Below are positions 37,560 to 46,582 of a stretch of 64,000 nucleotides of DNA, one piece after another. The notes below the pieces were generated by a model that saw only the letters and a program-made list of their open reading frames with translations, was not told the origin of the DNA and made no database searches. Source of the DNA: JAAYJT01 sp037445555 (GTDB lineage: Bacteria > Bacteroidota > Bacteroidia > Bacteroidales > JAAYJT01); contig JBBIKG010000003.1 in the NCBI GenBank assembly GCA_037445555.1, forward strand, positions 62,001 through 126,000, written 5' to 3'. Both the position numbers and the translations under genes were made by a program. The number at the start of each line of letters is the position of its first letter. The stretch's first letter is position 1.

Positions 37560-39341
37560 ATGAAACTTTGGATGTATAGATTTCCTGTAAGAAAATGCCT
37601 GCGGGCGATTGCCGGCCTGATGATTCTGGTGGGATCCTGTGCGAATCCCGTGGCACCTACGGGTGGCCCAAAGGACGAGAACCCACCCGAGGTGATTGGG
37701 ATAACCCCCCCCGACAAGTCGGTGAATTTTAGAGCAGCGGAAATTGTGGTGCGATTTGATGAATTCATACGGCTAAAAGACCTTCAGCAACAGTTCCTGA
37801 GTTCGCCCCCATTCCGATCCACGCCGGAAATCAAAACAAGGGGTAAGTCTCTGATAATTAAACTTCAGGAAGAATTAAGAGAGAACACAACCTATACCCT
37901 GTATTTTGGTAACTCTATAGTCGACCTGAATGAAAATAATCCGTTTTCAGGTTTTAAATACGTGTTTTCGACCGGTGCCGTGCTCGACTCACTGTCAATA
38001 AGAGGAAGGGTGGTGAATGCACAAAATCGGCTTGCCGAAAAAGACGTGAGTGTAATGCTTTACGATACCTACGGGGATTCCATCCCCATCGTGTCAGGTC
38101 CTTATTATTTGTCTAGAACCGACAAAGATGGTTTTTTCTCTTTCTCAAATCTGAGAGATATCCCTTACAAAATCTTTGCCCTGAAAGATTTAAACAACAA
38201 CCTGTTGTTCGATCTGCCCAATGAGCAAATCGCCTTTGCCGATATGCTCATTCATCCTATCTTCATTCCAGGGTCGGGCAGTGCAACATCCGTAGCGGGT
38301 GATTCGGTTGGATCCAAGCCTAATAGGCGCCACAAATTACCTGTGACACCTGCCGCCGAACTACCAGAAGATACTCTATCGATAGCCCCCGAATTTGTAC
38401 CAATCACCTTGCGTTTATTCGCACAGGCCGACACCCTTCAGCGCATCGAGAAAAGTACCGCTCAACCTCCACACCGGATAGATTTTGTTTTCCGGTATCC
38501 CGTCAGTGATCTCCGCATTGAAATGGTTGATCAGCCATCCGGAACCGTATTGCTGCAGGAATGGAACGACGGACTCGACTCCCTTGTGTGCTGGCTTCAA
38601 CACCTAAAGAGCGACTCGTTGAAACTCATCCTGAGTGAGCATAAACCACAACCTGACACTTTTGAATTTTCGCTGATCAGGAAGCCAGCACCACGAAGCC
38701 CAAGGTTGCCGGAAACGCCCGCACGGTTGAGTGTGGCAACTAATATTCCTCGCGGCCAACCGATCGGATTGAATATTCCAATTCAGTTAACCTTCAGCGA
38801 ACCTCTGGCAGATTTCAAAGAAGAAAAGATAACTCTTCTCGAGGATTCAATAAGGGTGAAGCCTTCGTTCAGATTCGTTTCCGGAATTCAAAGAAAACTG
38901 ACTATGACCTATCCGTGGAAAGAGGCAAAAACATACCAGATTCTGATTCCTGACTCCTCCTTTGTGGGCATTTATGGGTTGGCAAATGACACCCTGGTGG
39001 GGAAGTTTAACACACGAAAAGCGCAGGATTATGGTTTACTAAAACTGCAGATAGAGAACAAAATTCATCCCATTCCGCTGGTTATTTTATTGCTCGATGA
39101 ACAGGAAAATATCTTAAGCCAGCATTTTGTAGCCGAAGCCGAAAGGAAGCTGGTATTTCCATACATGCTGCCTGGCAAATACCTGCTCAAGGCCATTGCT
39201 GACCGGAATAATAACGGCAGGTGGGATGCAGGAAATTACTTGAGAAAGGTTCAACCGGAGGATGTCTTTTATTATCCTGAAAAGATCAGCGTCAGGGCAA
39301 ACTGGGAACTAGAGGAGACCTTCAGACCCTTTTCTGATTAG
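37560..39341 (+). CDS. Lipoprotein with SbsA-type Ig-like domain
   Basis: The N-terminus has a hydrophobic stretch ending LVGSC, a lipobox with Cys near residue 22, followed by the NPVAPTGGPKDENPPEV segment that is typical of a Bacteroidota family with an Ig-like (Big_5/SbsA) domain. That domain spans about residues 35-140 (STGAVLDSLSIRGRVV marks its end). The middle is variable and Pro-rich, and a beta-sandwich-like C-terminus follows, with ADRNNNGRWDAGNY near 545. 593 residues. Probably faces the periplasm or outer surface; role unknown. It stands alone. Confidence 0.82.
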   Translation: MKLWMYRFPVRKCLRAIAGLMILVGSCANPVAPTGGPKDENPPEVIGITPPDKSVNFRAAEIVVRFDEFIRLKDLQQQFLSSPPFRSTPEIKTRGKSLIIKLQEELRENTTYTLYFGNSIVDLNENNPFSGFKYVFSTGAVLDSLSIRGRVVNAQNRLAEKDVSVMLYDTYGDSIPIVSGPYYLSRTDKDGFFSFSNLRDIPYKIFALKDLNNNLLFDLPNEQIAFADMLIHPIFIPGSGSATSVAGDSVGSKPNRRHKLPVTPAAELPEDTLSIAPEFVPITLRLFAQADTLQRIEKSTAQPPHRIDFVFRYPVSDLRIEMVDQPSGTVLLQEWNDGLDSLVCWLQHLKSDSLKLILSEHKPQPDTFEFSLIRKPAPRSPRLPETPARLSVATNIPRGQPIGLNIPIQLTFSEPLADFKEEKITLLEDSIRVKPSFRFVSGIQRKLTMTYPWKEAKTYQILIPDSSFVGIYGLANDTLVGKFNTRKAQDYGLLKLQIENKIHPIPLVILLLDEQENILSQHFVAEAERKLVFPYMLPGKYLLKAIADRNNNGRWDAGNYLRKVQPEDVFYYPEKISVRANWELEETFRPFSD

Positions 39342-39406
39342 AATGAGATAGGAAAATAATGATCACCAAAATACTGATGATGATATGCATAAATCTTCAG
39401 GATAAC

Positions 39407-39697
39407 CTACTCGGCGTGGCATCGGTTGATGCAGTGGACAATATCCATCAGGGCTTTACCGCGCAATGAATAGAGAATCTTTTTCCCTTCCCGTTTTGAA
39501 GCCAGCACACCCTTGCTCTTCAATATGTTCAGGTGGTGAGATGCAGCAGCCTGCTCAATATTCAAACGCTCATAAATTTGAGTTACACTGAGTTTCTTTT
39601 CTTCTTGTAGCAATTCAAGGATGGCAATTCGCATGGGGTGAGCCATTGCGCGGAGTTTGCTGGCGGCTGCTTCAAGTTTTACGATGTCTAGTTCCAC
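39407..39697 (-). CDS. ArsR-family winged-helix repressor
   Basis: A 96-residue winged-helix DNA-binding protein with the ArsR layout: LRAMAHPMRIAILELL near residue 15, SVTQIYERLNIEQAAASHHL recognition region near 37, and the wing KREGKKILYSL near 68. The typical metal motif ELCVCDL is absent in the recognition helix; Cys and His appear only at the C-terminus (CINRCHAE), so metal sensing is uncertain. It sits downstream of no obvious target; the next gene upstream is adenine deaminase. It has its own -7 box. Confidence 0.88.
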   Translation of the reverse strand: MELDIVKLEAAASKLRAMAHPMRIAILELLQEEKKLSVTQIYERLNIEQAAASHHLNILKSKGVLASKREGKKILYSLRGKALMDIVHCINRCHAE

Positions 39698-39726
39698 GGG
39701 GTGAATGATTAAAAGGTTTATGTAGG

Positions 39727-39734
39727 CAAAAATA
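39727..39734 (-). promoter_or_regulatory. Bacteroidota -7 box of the ArsR gene
   Basis: Minus strand TATTTTTG, 30 nt before the ATG at 39697, in a strongly AT-rich gap that could also hold an autoregulatory site. Confidence 0.5.
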
Positions 39735-39779
39735 AAAAAAATATAAATCTAAAGTATATATATCAATTTATTTCAACTA

Positions 39780-41414
39780 TCAGACAAACAGCCGGATAAA
39801 CTCAAATCTAGAGCTGTCAAAAATACCTTTGTCGCTAAGTTTTAGCTCAGGAATTACTAACAATGCCATAAATGACAAGGTCATGAATGGGGCTGATAAG
39901 GTGCTTCCATGCTGCTTTACCAGTTTGTCGAGCTGGGCATATTTTTCAGATACCGTAAATCCGTCACTCACTGCCATAAGGCCGGCCACAGGTAAAGGCA
40001 AAACCTTTTCTAACACGCCGTCGTAGAAGGCGATGCCCCCCTTCTGGGCAATCACAAGGTTGATGGCATTGGCAATGGCATGATCATCCACCCCAACTGC
40101 AATGATGTTATGGCTGTCGTGGGCAACTGTGCTGGCTATAGCTCCTTTCTTCAATCCAAAACCGGTGATAAACCCGACAGACGGGGGGGAGGGGTGGTAC
40201 CGGTTCATGACAACAATCTTTAGCAGATCGTTGTCCGGATCGCAAACTACCGCGCCTTTCTCAATTCTGGCCCCGACTATTTTTTTTCGTGTGATGATCT
40301 GCCCGTCTAGGGCTTCAATTATATGCAACCGGGTGCTTTCAGCCGCTATGCTCAATACTTCGGGGGAGATCGGTGTTGCTTCAAACCGGTTGATGGGGTT
40401 GATGGGCGTCGATTGAATGAGGGTGACCCCATTTTCGGCCACTTTAATGCCGTTTACATAAGTGCACCGAATGGTCATTTTTTCAAGGGAGTCAACCACG
40501 ATAAGGTCAGCCGGATCGCCCGGCTGTAAAAGCCCGATGTTAAGCCGGTAATGATTCGCCGGGTTAAGGGTACATGCTCTGAGCACATCTATGATATCAT
40601 AGCCCATATCAACCGCCCGGATAATAAGTGAGTTGATGTGTCCTATGATCAGGTCATCCGGGTGTTTATCGTCTGAGCAGAACATGATCATTTCGGGCGA
40701 TTCCGCCAGAAGAGGAATTAATTCATCAAAATTTCGGGCAGCACTTCCTTCTCTTATCAGGATTTTCATTCCGAGGCTGATTTTCTCACGAGCTTCAGTG
40801 ATGTCATAACACTCATGGTCGGTGGATATCCCGGCGCCCGCATATGTCGCTGCTTCTGCGCCCCTCAACCCTGGAGCATGCCCGTCAATAACCTTTTTGT
40901 GATTCCGGGCCGCCCTCAGTTTGGCTTTCACCTCAGGATCGTTAAATAATACTCCCGGAAAATTCATCATCTCTGACAAATAATGTATTTCTTCCCATTC
41001 GAGCATTTCAGCGACCTCACTGGCCCCAATCACATTGCCTGAAGTTTCGAACGATGTAGCTGGCACACAGGAGGGGGCACCAAAAAAGAATTTGAAGGGC
41101 ACCGTTTTCCCGTTCTCAATCATGAACCTTACACCCCCCAACCCACACACATTTGCGATCTCGTGCGGATCACTTACAACGGCAGTGGTACCATGAACCA
41201 CGGCCATGCGCGCAAATTCAGACGGCACCAGCATACTGCTTTCGATATGCACATGCGAATCGACTAGGCCTGGAAGAATAAAATTTGTAAAAGTCTCATT
41301 GCTGGCGCTGATCCGGGATATTTTGCCGTTTTCAACGGTAATCTGGCCGGAAAAGATACGCTGGTTGACAACATCAACTATGTTGCCTGATACGTGAAAG
41401 CGGGGCGATCTCAT
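39780..41414 (-). CDS. ade: Adenine deaminase
   Basis: Converts adenine to hypoxanthine for purine salvage; amidohydrolase fold. Metal-binding motif VDSHVHIESS near residue 50, SDPHEIANVCG near 82, DGHAPGLRG near 178 and DDKHPDDL near 250 are all Ade hallmarks. At 544 residues it is full length with the C-terminal Ade domain. Together with punA and guaB this gives several purine salvage steps in the window, though they are not clustered. No perfect promoter box was seen; TACCTTTA at minus 41460-41453 is a one-mismatch candidate. Confidence 0.95.
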   Translation of the reverse strand: MRSPRFHVSGNIVDVVNQRIFSGQITVENGKISRISASNETFTNFILPGLVDSHVHIESSMLVPSEFARMAVVHGTTAVVSDPHEIANVCGLGGVRFMIENGKTVPFKFFFGAPSCVPATSFETSGNVIGASEVAEMLEWEEIHYLSEMMNFPGVLFNDPEVKAKLRAARNHKKVIDGHAPGLRGAEAATYAGAGISTDHECYDITEAREKISLGMKILIREGSAARNFDELIPLLAESPEMIMFCSDDKHPDDLIIGHINSLIIRAVDMGYDIIDVLRACTLNPANHYRLNIGLLQPGDPADLIVVDSLEKMTIRCTYVNGIKVAENGVTLIQSTPINPINRFEATPISPEVLSIAAESTRLHIIEALDGQIITRKKIVGARIEKGAVVCDPDNDLLKIVVMNRYHPSPPSVGFITGFGLKKGAIASTVAHDSHNIIAVGVDDHAIANAINLVIAQKGGIAFYDGVLEKVLPLPVAGLMAVSDGFTVSEKYAQLDKLVKQHGSTLSAPFMTLSFMALLVIPELKLSDKGIFDSSRFEFIRLFV

Positions 41415-41540
41415 ATGTGTTTGATCAGAAGATTTATATACCTGTAGCGAACGTATAAAGGTAGACTTTTTCCTCTTCCTTCATTAAATACCGTTCCTGC
41501 TCCTTGCCTTCCGGAATATAAATATTCGATGCTGAAAGGA

Positions 41541-41574
41541 AAAAAAAAGCCGTCGCAGAAAAGTACGACGGCTT
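41541..41574 (-). terminator. Terminator of groSL
   Basis: Perfect 9-bp stem AAGCCGTCG/CGACGGCTT with a 10-nt loop; on the minus strand eight T follow directly. The rest of the 41415-41593 gap shows no gene. Confidence 0.92.
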
Positions 41575-41593
41575 AGGAGTAATAAGCTATCTG

Positions 41594-43222
41594 TTAATAC
41601 ATGCCGCCCATTCCGGGATTTGGCATGGCAGGAGTTTCTTTTTCTTCTTTTATGTCGGCAAGCACACACTCAGTCGTGAGCAGCATGCCGGCAATAGATG
41701 AAGCATTCTCTAGAGCAATACGGGTTACCTTGGTGGGGTCAATCACACCAGCATCATACAGGTTTTCGTAAACTTCAGTGCGGGCATTGAAACCGAAATC
41801 ACCCTTTCCCTCTTTCACTTTTTGCACCACTACCGAACCTTCCAGGCCGGCATTAGCAACAATCTGACGAAGGGGTTCTTCGAGAGCACGCTTAACAATG
41901 GCTACACCGGTTTTTTCATCCTCATTGTCGCACTGCACTCCGGACAGGTAGTCGATAGTCCTGATATAGGCGATGCCACCGCCTGGAACGATTCCTTCTT
42001 CAATAGCAGCGCGTGTTGCATGCAGTGCATCGTCGAAGCGGTCTTTCTTTTCCTTCATTTCAACCTCGCTGGCGGCACCAACATAAATGACAGCCACTCC
42101 ACCAGCTAACTTGGCCAGGCGTTCCTGCAGTTTTTCACGGTCATAATCTGAAGTGGTGGTTTCCATCTGGGCTTTAATCTGCTTGATCCGGGAGTCAATA
42201 TCCGATTTCTGGCCACGACCGCTGACAATCGTAGTGTTATCCTTGTCGATAGTGACTTTTTCAGCCTGACCAAGATACGAGAGGTTGGCATCCTCCAGCT
42301 TATAGCCCTTTTCTTCCGATATTACGGTACCGCCGGTCAGGATAGCTATATCTTCGAGCATTTCCTTGCGACGATCACCAAATCCGGGCGCTTTAACTGC
42401 TGCAATTTTCAGCGAGCCCCTGATCTTATTAACTACAAGCGTAGCGAGTGCTTCGCCTTCGACATCTTCCGATATGATAATCAGTGGACGGCCAGTCTGT
42501 ACTACTTTTTCAAGAATAGGGAGCAGGTCTTTCATCACACTGATCTTCTTATCGTGGATCAGGATGAAGGGATTCTCATATACTGCTTCCATTTTTTCTG
42601 CATCGGTAATAAAGTAGGGCGAGATGTAGCCACGATCAAACTGCATACCTTCCACCACCTTCACGGTTGTTTCAATACCTTTCGCTTCTTCGATGGTGAT
42701 TACACCTTCTTTTTTCACCTTGCCCATAGCTTCTGCGATCAGTTTACCAATGTTGATATCGTTGTTGGCAGAAACAGATGCTACCTGTTCGATTTTTTCA
42801 AAACTATCACCAATCTCTTTCGACTGTTTTTTAAGATTTTCGATGACAACCTGAACGGCTTTGTCAATGCCGCGTTTCAGATCCATCGGATTTGCACCGG
42901 CTGTTACGTTTTTCAATCCGGTTGTGACGATGGCTTGTGCCAGTACCGTAGCGGTGGTGGTACCGTCACCGGCGGCGTCAGAGGTTTTTGAAGCTACCTC
43001 CTTAAGCATCTGAGCACCCATGTTTTCAATGGGGTCTTTGAGTTCAATTTCTTTTGCCACCGTAACACCATCCTTAGTGATAACAGGTGATCCATAGGTT
43101 TTATCGATGATAACATTACGTCCCTTGGGTCCAAGAGTTACCTTTACTGCATCCGAAAGGGCATCAACACCGGCCTTTAAGGCATTACGAGCTTCAATAT
43201 CGAAAACAATTTTTTTTGCCAT
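41594..43222 (-). CDS. groL: Chaperonin GroEL
   Basis: 60-kDa chaperonin forming the double-ring folding cage. The 542-residue protein starts MAKKIVFD, has the ATP-binding KVTLGPKGRNV near residue 28 and AGDGTTTATVLA near 85, and ends with a GMGGMY tail. The open frame extends upstream to 43342 and an ATG at 43231 adds MKK, but the conserved N-terminus favours 43222. It follows groS by 34 nt and is closed by a strong terminator. Confidence 0.98.
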   Translation of the reverse strand: MAKKIVFDIEARNALKAGVDALSDAVKVTLGPKGRNVIIDKTYGSPVITKDGVTVAKEIELKDPIENMGAQMLKEVASKTSDAAGDGTTTATVLAQAIVTTGLKNVTAGANPMDLKRGIDKAVQVVIENLKKQSKEIGDSFEKIEQVASVSANNDINIGKLIAEAMGKVKKEGVITIEEAKGIETTVKVVEGMQFDRGYISPYFITDAEKMEAVYENPFILIHDKKISVMKDLLPILEKVVQTGRPLIIISEDVEGEALATLVVNKIRGSLKIAAVKAPGFGDRRKEMLEDIAILTGGTVISEEKGYKLEDANLSYLGQAEKVTIDKDNTTIVSGRGQKSDIDSRIKQIKAQMETTTSDYDREKLQERLAKLAGGVAVIYVGAASEVEMKEKKDRFDDALHATRAAIEEGIVPGGGIAYIRTIDYLSGVQCDNEDEKTGVAIVKRALEEPLRQIVANAGLEGSVVVQKVKEGKGDFGFNARTEVYENLYDAGVIDPTKVTRIALENASSIAGMLLTTECVLADIKEEKETPAMPNPGMGGMY

Positions 43223-43256
43223 TTTTTTCATATTTTTAATAGTTATTGAACTTTGA

Positions 43257-43535
43257 TTAAATAACAGCCAGGATATCCGACTCGCGCATGATGAGATAAT
43301 CGCGGCCTTCGAAAGCGATTTCTGTGCCGGCGTACTTGCCATAGAGCACTTTATCGCCTTCCTTAACAGTCATAGGCTCATCTTTCTTTCCGGCACCGAC
43401 AGCTACCACAGTTCCTTTTTGTGGCTTTTCTTTGGCTGTGTCTGGAATGATGATGCCGGCTGCTGTTTTTTCTTCGGCTGCAGCAGGTTCAACTATAACT
43501 CTGTCGGCCAAAGGCTTAATGTTAAATTTTGTCAT
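43257..43535 (-). CDS. groS: Co-chaperonin GroES
   Basis: 92-residue lid of the GroEL cage with IKPLADRVIVEP at the start, the mobile loop (EEKTAAGIIIPDTAKEK) near residues 20-36 and GDKVLYGKYAGTEI near 60. First gene of groSL. No CIRCE element is present upstream; an inverted repeat at 43595-43613 is the only candidate operator I see, and TATTATTG (minus 43565-43558) is a one-mismatch -7 box. Confidence 0.98.
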   Translation of the reverse strand: MTKFNIKPLADRVIVEPAAAEEKTAAGIIIPDTAKEKPQKGTVVAVGAGKKDEPMTVKEGDKVLYGKYAGTEIAFEGRDYLIMRESDILAVI

Positions 43536-43594
43536 GGTTTCTGGTGTTTATGTTAGACAATAATATATTGAAGATTATTTCTTCCTGCCAGCTC

Positions 43595-43613
43595 ATTGTC
43601 ACATTTTGTGCCA
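43595..43613. promoter_or_regulatory. Inverted repeat upstream of groS
   Basis: TTGTCACA-TTT-TGTGCCAA, two 8-nt arms with one mismatch, centred about 69 nt upstream of the groS ATG. It is in the right place for a heat-shock or stress operator, but no known regulator is matched. Confidence 0.35.
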
Positions 43614-43739
43614 AATCCTATAAAAACGCAGGTTTCATTTTGGAAAATGCGAAACAGAAAAAACTAAAATGCTGAAATGCAGGCGTGTGCGATGTTTGAT
43701 GAATAATTTTAGAAAAACGCGTAGCCTTGGGGTGTAATA

Positions 43740-43774
43740 AAAAATGTCAGAATGAGTGACATTCTGACATTTTT
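43740..43774 (-). terminator. Terminator of the secG operon
   Basis: A near-perfect 15-bp stem (AAAATGTCAGAATG with its exact complement, 5-nt loop AGTGA) 27 nt beyond the secG stop. T run on both strands, so it may be bidirectional. Confidence 0.8.
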
Positions 43775-43800
43775 CAGAAAAGGTATATTATATGGGTGTC

Positions 43801-44130
43801 TTAATCCTCAACCGGCGGTGCCTGATATCCTTCGACAGGTTTTACCGCACCCGATTCAATCTGTTGCCTAAGTTCGGTATCGGCCTGCTTTGCAACTTGC
43901 GAACGTGGAATTACAAAAATGCTGAATAGGCTGAGCACTAATAAAATGATAGCGAGTGTCCAGGTTGATTTTTCTAAAAAATCGGCAGTTTTGCGAACTC
44001 CCATAAATTGGTTCGATGATGCAAAATTCGATGCAAGACCGCCACCCTTGGAGTTCTGAACCAACACGATGAGGCCAAGCAGAACACAGGTGATGAGGAT
44101 AAGCACAGAAACTAAAATATATGCGCCCAT
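43801..44130 (-). CDS. secG: Preprotein translocase subunit SecG
   Basis: Small inner-membrane subunit of the SecYEG channel. 109 residues with two hydrophobic helices (about 3-24 and 56-76) and, between them, the conserved loop VQNSKGGGLASNF. The C-terminal tail is charged and Bacteroidota-specific. It is the last gene of the leftward run sigma-54 activator, lptE, TPR-like, secG. Confidence 0.93.
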   Translation of the reverse strand: MGAYILVSVLILITCVLLGLIVLVQNSKGGGLASNFASSNQFMGVRKTADFLEKSTWTLAIILLVLSLFSIFVIPRSQVAKQADTELRQQIESGAVKPVEGYQAPPVED

Positions 44131-44151
44131 AAATAACTCTGATTAAAGTGG

Positions 44152-44760
44152 TTAATTGATATCTTGTTTATTCCTGAGTTTTTCGATTCGGGCTGCAAAG
44201 TAACGGCTTTTTTCAGGAATTAACAAACTTAGCTGTTCATAAATATTTATAGCCTTCTCTCTGTGTCCCTGACGTGCATAAAGCACAGCCAAAGTTTCGC
44301 TGACGATGCTCTGGTTGTCCGCATTGCTTTGCCTGGCGTAATCTTCGGGATGATAAAAACCCTTGCGCGCCTGGGGTATGGAGGGTTGCCCTGTGATAAA
44401 CTTATTAATTAACGCCTGTTGGTTTGCTGCAGCCTCCGAAGCTTTGGGTTCAATAACCGGAAATGTAATATTGTCATCAACCTCAGGCTTGAATTTTCGT
44501 ATTGCTTCAGCCCCGGATGTTTTTTTGTAGGGCTGGTCAACTAGCATTCGGAGCAATCGCCGGCTACCGGCATAGGCTGCAGTAATTTTTAGTTGCGAAT
44601 GAAAGGATATGCTCCCGAGGTTCCGTAGGTTTCGGAGGTAAAGCATATGGGCAGAATGACAGTAAGGATACTCACTAATGATCGCTTTGAGTGTTTGAAG
44701 TGAACGATCGTCCAGTGAATAAGGATTTCCAATAAACGTAACAAATTGTTCCGCATCCAT
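44152..44760 (-). CDS. TPR-like protein between lptE and secG
   Basis: 202-residue soluble protein with no signal peptide. The N-terminal half (FIGNPYSLDD... SEYPYCHSAHMLYLRNLRN) resembles a short helical repeat. The C-terminus has a TPR-like unit AVLYARQGHREKAINIYEQLSLLIPEK near residue 160. I do not recognise a named family; the gene is placed between lptE and secG, with 3 and 21 nt gaps, suggesting co-transcription and an envelope-related cytoplasmic role. Confidence 0.72.
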   Translation of the reverse strand: MDAEQFVTFIGNPYSLDDRSLQTLKAIISEYPYCHSAHMLYLRNLRNLGSISFHSQLKITAAYAGSRRLLRMLVDQPYKKTSGAEAIRKFKPEVDDNITFPVIEPKASEAAANQQALINKFITGQPSIPQARKGFYHPEDYARQSNADNQSIVSETLAVLYARQGHREKAINIYEQLSLLIPEKSRYFAARIEKLRNKQDIN

Positions 44761-44763
44761 GGC

Positions 44764-45282
44764 TTACCAGTTTACAACAGCCCTGTTAAAAATTTCATCG
44801 ATTAGCGCTTTTGTGATTTCGCTAACCAGGCCTTCCTCTACAGCGGAAAGGCTGAGATTACTCGCATAATCTTCAAACCGGCTGAATGTCGATTCAAAAT
44901 TCTGTTTTTCGTCAAACTTGTTTACAAATTTGACTCTAACTGTGATTGTCAGCCGGTTAAGTGCGGCAGTCTGTTCGCCGGTAATCGCTACAGGTTGTGT
45001 GCGGTATTCGGTTATGGCGCCTTCGAAGTGGAGATCGCCGCTCCGGGGTATCAGTGTTAGGCTGGTCTGAGCAACAAACCGATCGCGAAGGGCGTCAGTA
45101 AACACCTGGCTAAGGGATGGCTGGACCAGTTGTGCGTTGTTTGGGAAATTTGCAATACTGACGGTTTTAGCTTCTGGCGGAATAGATGCCCCTGTAAAGG
45201 AATAGATGCCACAACCCTGTATGACAGCCAGCAGCAGCACTCCTGCAAGTAGGATGATCCCTCGTTTATTGCTCAATGCCAT
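44764..45282 (-). CDS. lptE: LptE-family LPS-assembly lipoprotein
   Basis: Outer-membrane lipoprotein that plugs the LptD barrel and helps insert LPS. The 172-residue protein starts MALSNKRGIILLAGVLLLAVIQGC, a lipoprotein signal with Cys near residue 24, followed by the GIYSFTGASIPPEAKTVSI segment typical of Bacteroidota LptE. An in-frame start at 45366 exists, but the lipoprotein signal sets the ATG at 45282. It overlaps the end of the sigma-54 activator gene by 17 nt. Confidence 0.87.
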   Translation of the reverse strand: MALSNKRGIILLAGVLLLAVIQGCGIYSFTGASIPPEAKTVSIANFPNNAQLVQPSLSQVFTDALRDRFVAQTSLTLIPRSGDLHFEGAITEYRTQPVAITGEQTAALNRLTITVRVKFVNKFDEKQNFESTFSRFEDYASNLSLSAVEEGLVSEITKALIDEIFNRAVVNW

Positions 45283-46489
45283 ATTCCTTAATTTTCCGAT
45301 AAAGTGTCCGCTCTGAAATTCCGAGCTCAGCGGCAGCATTCTTGCGCCTGCCGCTATATTTTTCAAGCGCTTTCAGAATAAGTTCAAGTTCGCGCTTCTC
45401 AAGTGAAAGCGATTCTTCAATGATTTCCGACTCCTGCACTGGTTCGTCGTGGGAGTGAAATACCGGATGTATGGCCACCTTGCCTGGCATCGGAACGTCT
45501 GTTATCTGATTATTGTAGATTGGGCTGGCCGCGTTCTCCTTAAGCCAGGCTTCTCCAGCTTCCGGGTCTTTTATTACGGTATAAACGAGCTTTTTCAGGT
45601 CGTTTATATCCTTTCGCATGTCAAACAACACTTTATACAAAAGCTCTCGCTCCGAAAACTCGTTTTGGGCCGAAGTGCGGGGAAGCAACGCGGGGAGATC
45701 GCGGTGTTGGCTCTCGGGCATATATTTAAGTAGCGTAGCTGCATTGATCTGCTTTTTCTCTTCGATGATTGAGATCTGTTCGGCGACATTTTTAACCTGT
45801 CTCACATTGCCATACCATCGGTAGTTGACAATAATGCGTTGTGCCTCTTCATCGAGCTCAAGAGGAGGCATACGGTATTTTTCGGCAAAATCACTAGCAA
45901 ATTTCCTGAACAGCAGGAGGATATCTTCTTTCCGATCGCGCAGAGGAGGTATGAAGATAGGAACCGTGTTGAGCCTGTAGAACAGATCCTGGCGGAACTT
46001 TCCTTTCTGAATGAAGTCGTTCAGGTCGACGTTTGTGGCAGCTACAATACGCACATCGCTTTTCTGCACCTTTGACGATCCCACCTTAATAAATTCTCCC
46101 GATTCAAGAATACGCAGGAGTCTTACCTGAGTAGCCAGTGGCAGTTCAGCCACCTCATCCAGGAAAATGCTACCACCGCTAGCTACTTCAAAGTATCCTT
46201 TGCGTGCTTCATGGGCACCGGTGAATGAGCCTTTTTCATGACCAAAAAGTTCGGAGTCGATGGTGCCTTCGGGTATGGCACCACAGTTCACAGCAATGTA
46301 AGGTCCGTGTTTACGTGCACTCAGTGAATGAATGATTTTAGGGAATGCTTCCTTTCCCACCCCGCTTTCGCCGGTGATCAATACCGAAAGATCGGTAGGA
46401 GCCACCTGACGGGCTATATCGATAGCCCTGTCAAGCAGAGGTGAGTTACCAATGATGCCAAACCTTAGTTTTATTGATTGAATATCCAT
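45266..46489 (-). CDS. Sigma-54-dependent transcriptional activator without receiver domain
   Basis: Enhancer-binding protein of 407 residues. The AAA+ domain starts almost at the N-terminus (GESGVGKEAF Walker A near residue 40; GSFTGA sigma-54 contact loop near 86; Walker B GGSIFLDEV near 106). The C-terminus has a Fis-type helix-turn-helix (SGRRKNAAAELGISERTLYRKI). No receiver or PAS domain precedes the AAA+ domain, so its activity is not phosphorelay-controlled in the usual way. It heads the lptE-TPR-secG run and overlaps lptE. Confidence 0.92.
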   Translation of the reverse strand: MDIQSIKLRFGIIGNSPLLDRAIDIARQVAPTDLSVLITGESGVGKEAFPKIIHSLSARKHGPYIAVNCGAIPEGTIDSELFGHEKGSFTGAHEARKGYFEVASGGSIFLDEVAELPLATQVRLLRILESGEFIKVGSSKVQKSDVRIVAATNVDLNDFIQKGKFRQDLFYRLNTVPIFIPPLRDRKEDILLLFRKFASDFAEKYRMPPLELDEEAQRIIVNYRWYGNVRQVKNVAEQISIIEEKKQINAATLLKYMPESQHRDLPALLPRTSAQNEFSERELLYKVLFDMRKDINDLKKLVYTVIKDPEAGEAWLKENAASPIYNNQITDVPMPGKVAIHPVFHSHDEPVQESEIIEESLSLEKRELELILKALEKYSGRRKNAAAELGISERTLYRKIKEYGIEQ

Positions 46490-46526
46490 GAATGAAGGGC
46501 TAATCTATTTCTGTTGTTTCAGCTTG

Positions 46527-46534
46527 CAAAATTA
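46527..46534 (-). promoter_or_regulatory. Bacteroidota -7 box of the sigma-54 activator/secG run
   Basis: Minus strand TAATTTTG, perfect match, 38 nt before the ATG at 46489. It suggests the operon itself is read by the primary sigma factor. Confidence 0.6.
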
Positions 46535-46582
46535 ACCTAAAAGCACCATCACTTCAAATGGATACTGGTAATGATGTCAGGT

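Noticed and set aside
43740..43774. Perfect hairpin considered as a heat-shock operator for groSL
   Set aside because: It directly follows the secG stop, has T runs flanking the stem, and is about 200 nt from the groS start; a terminator explains it.
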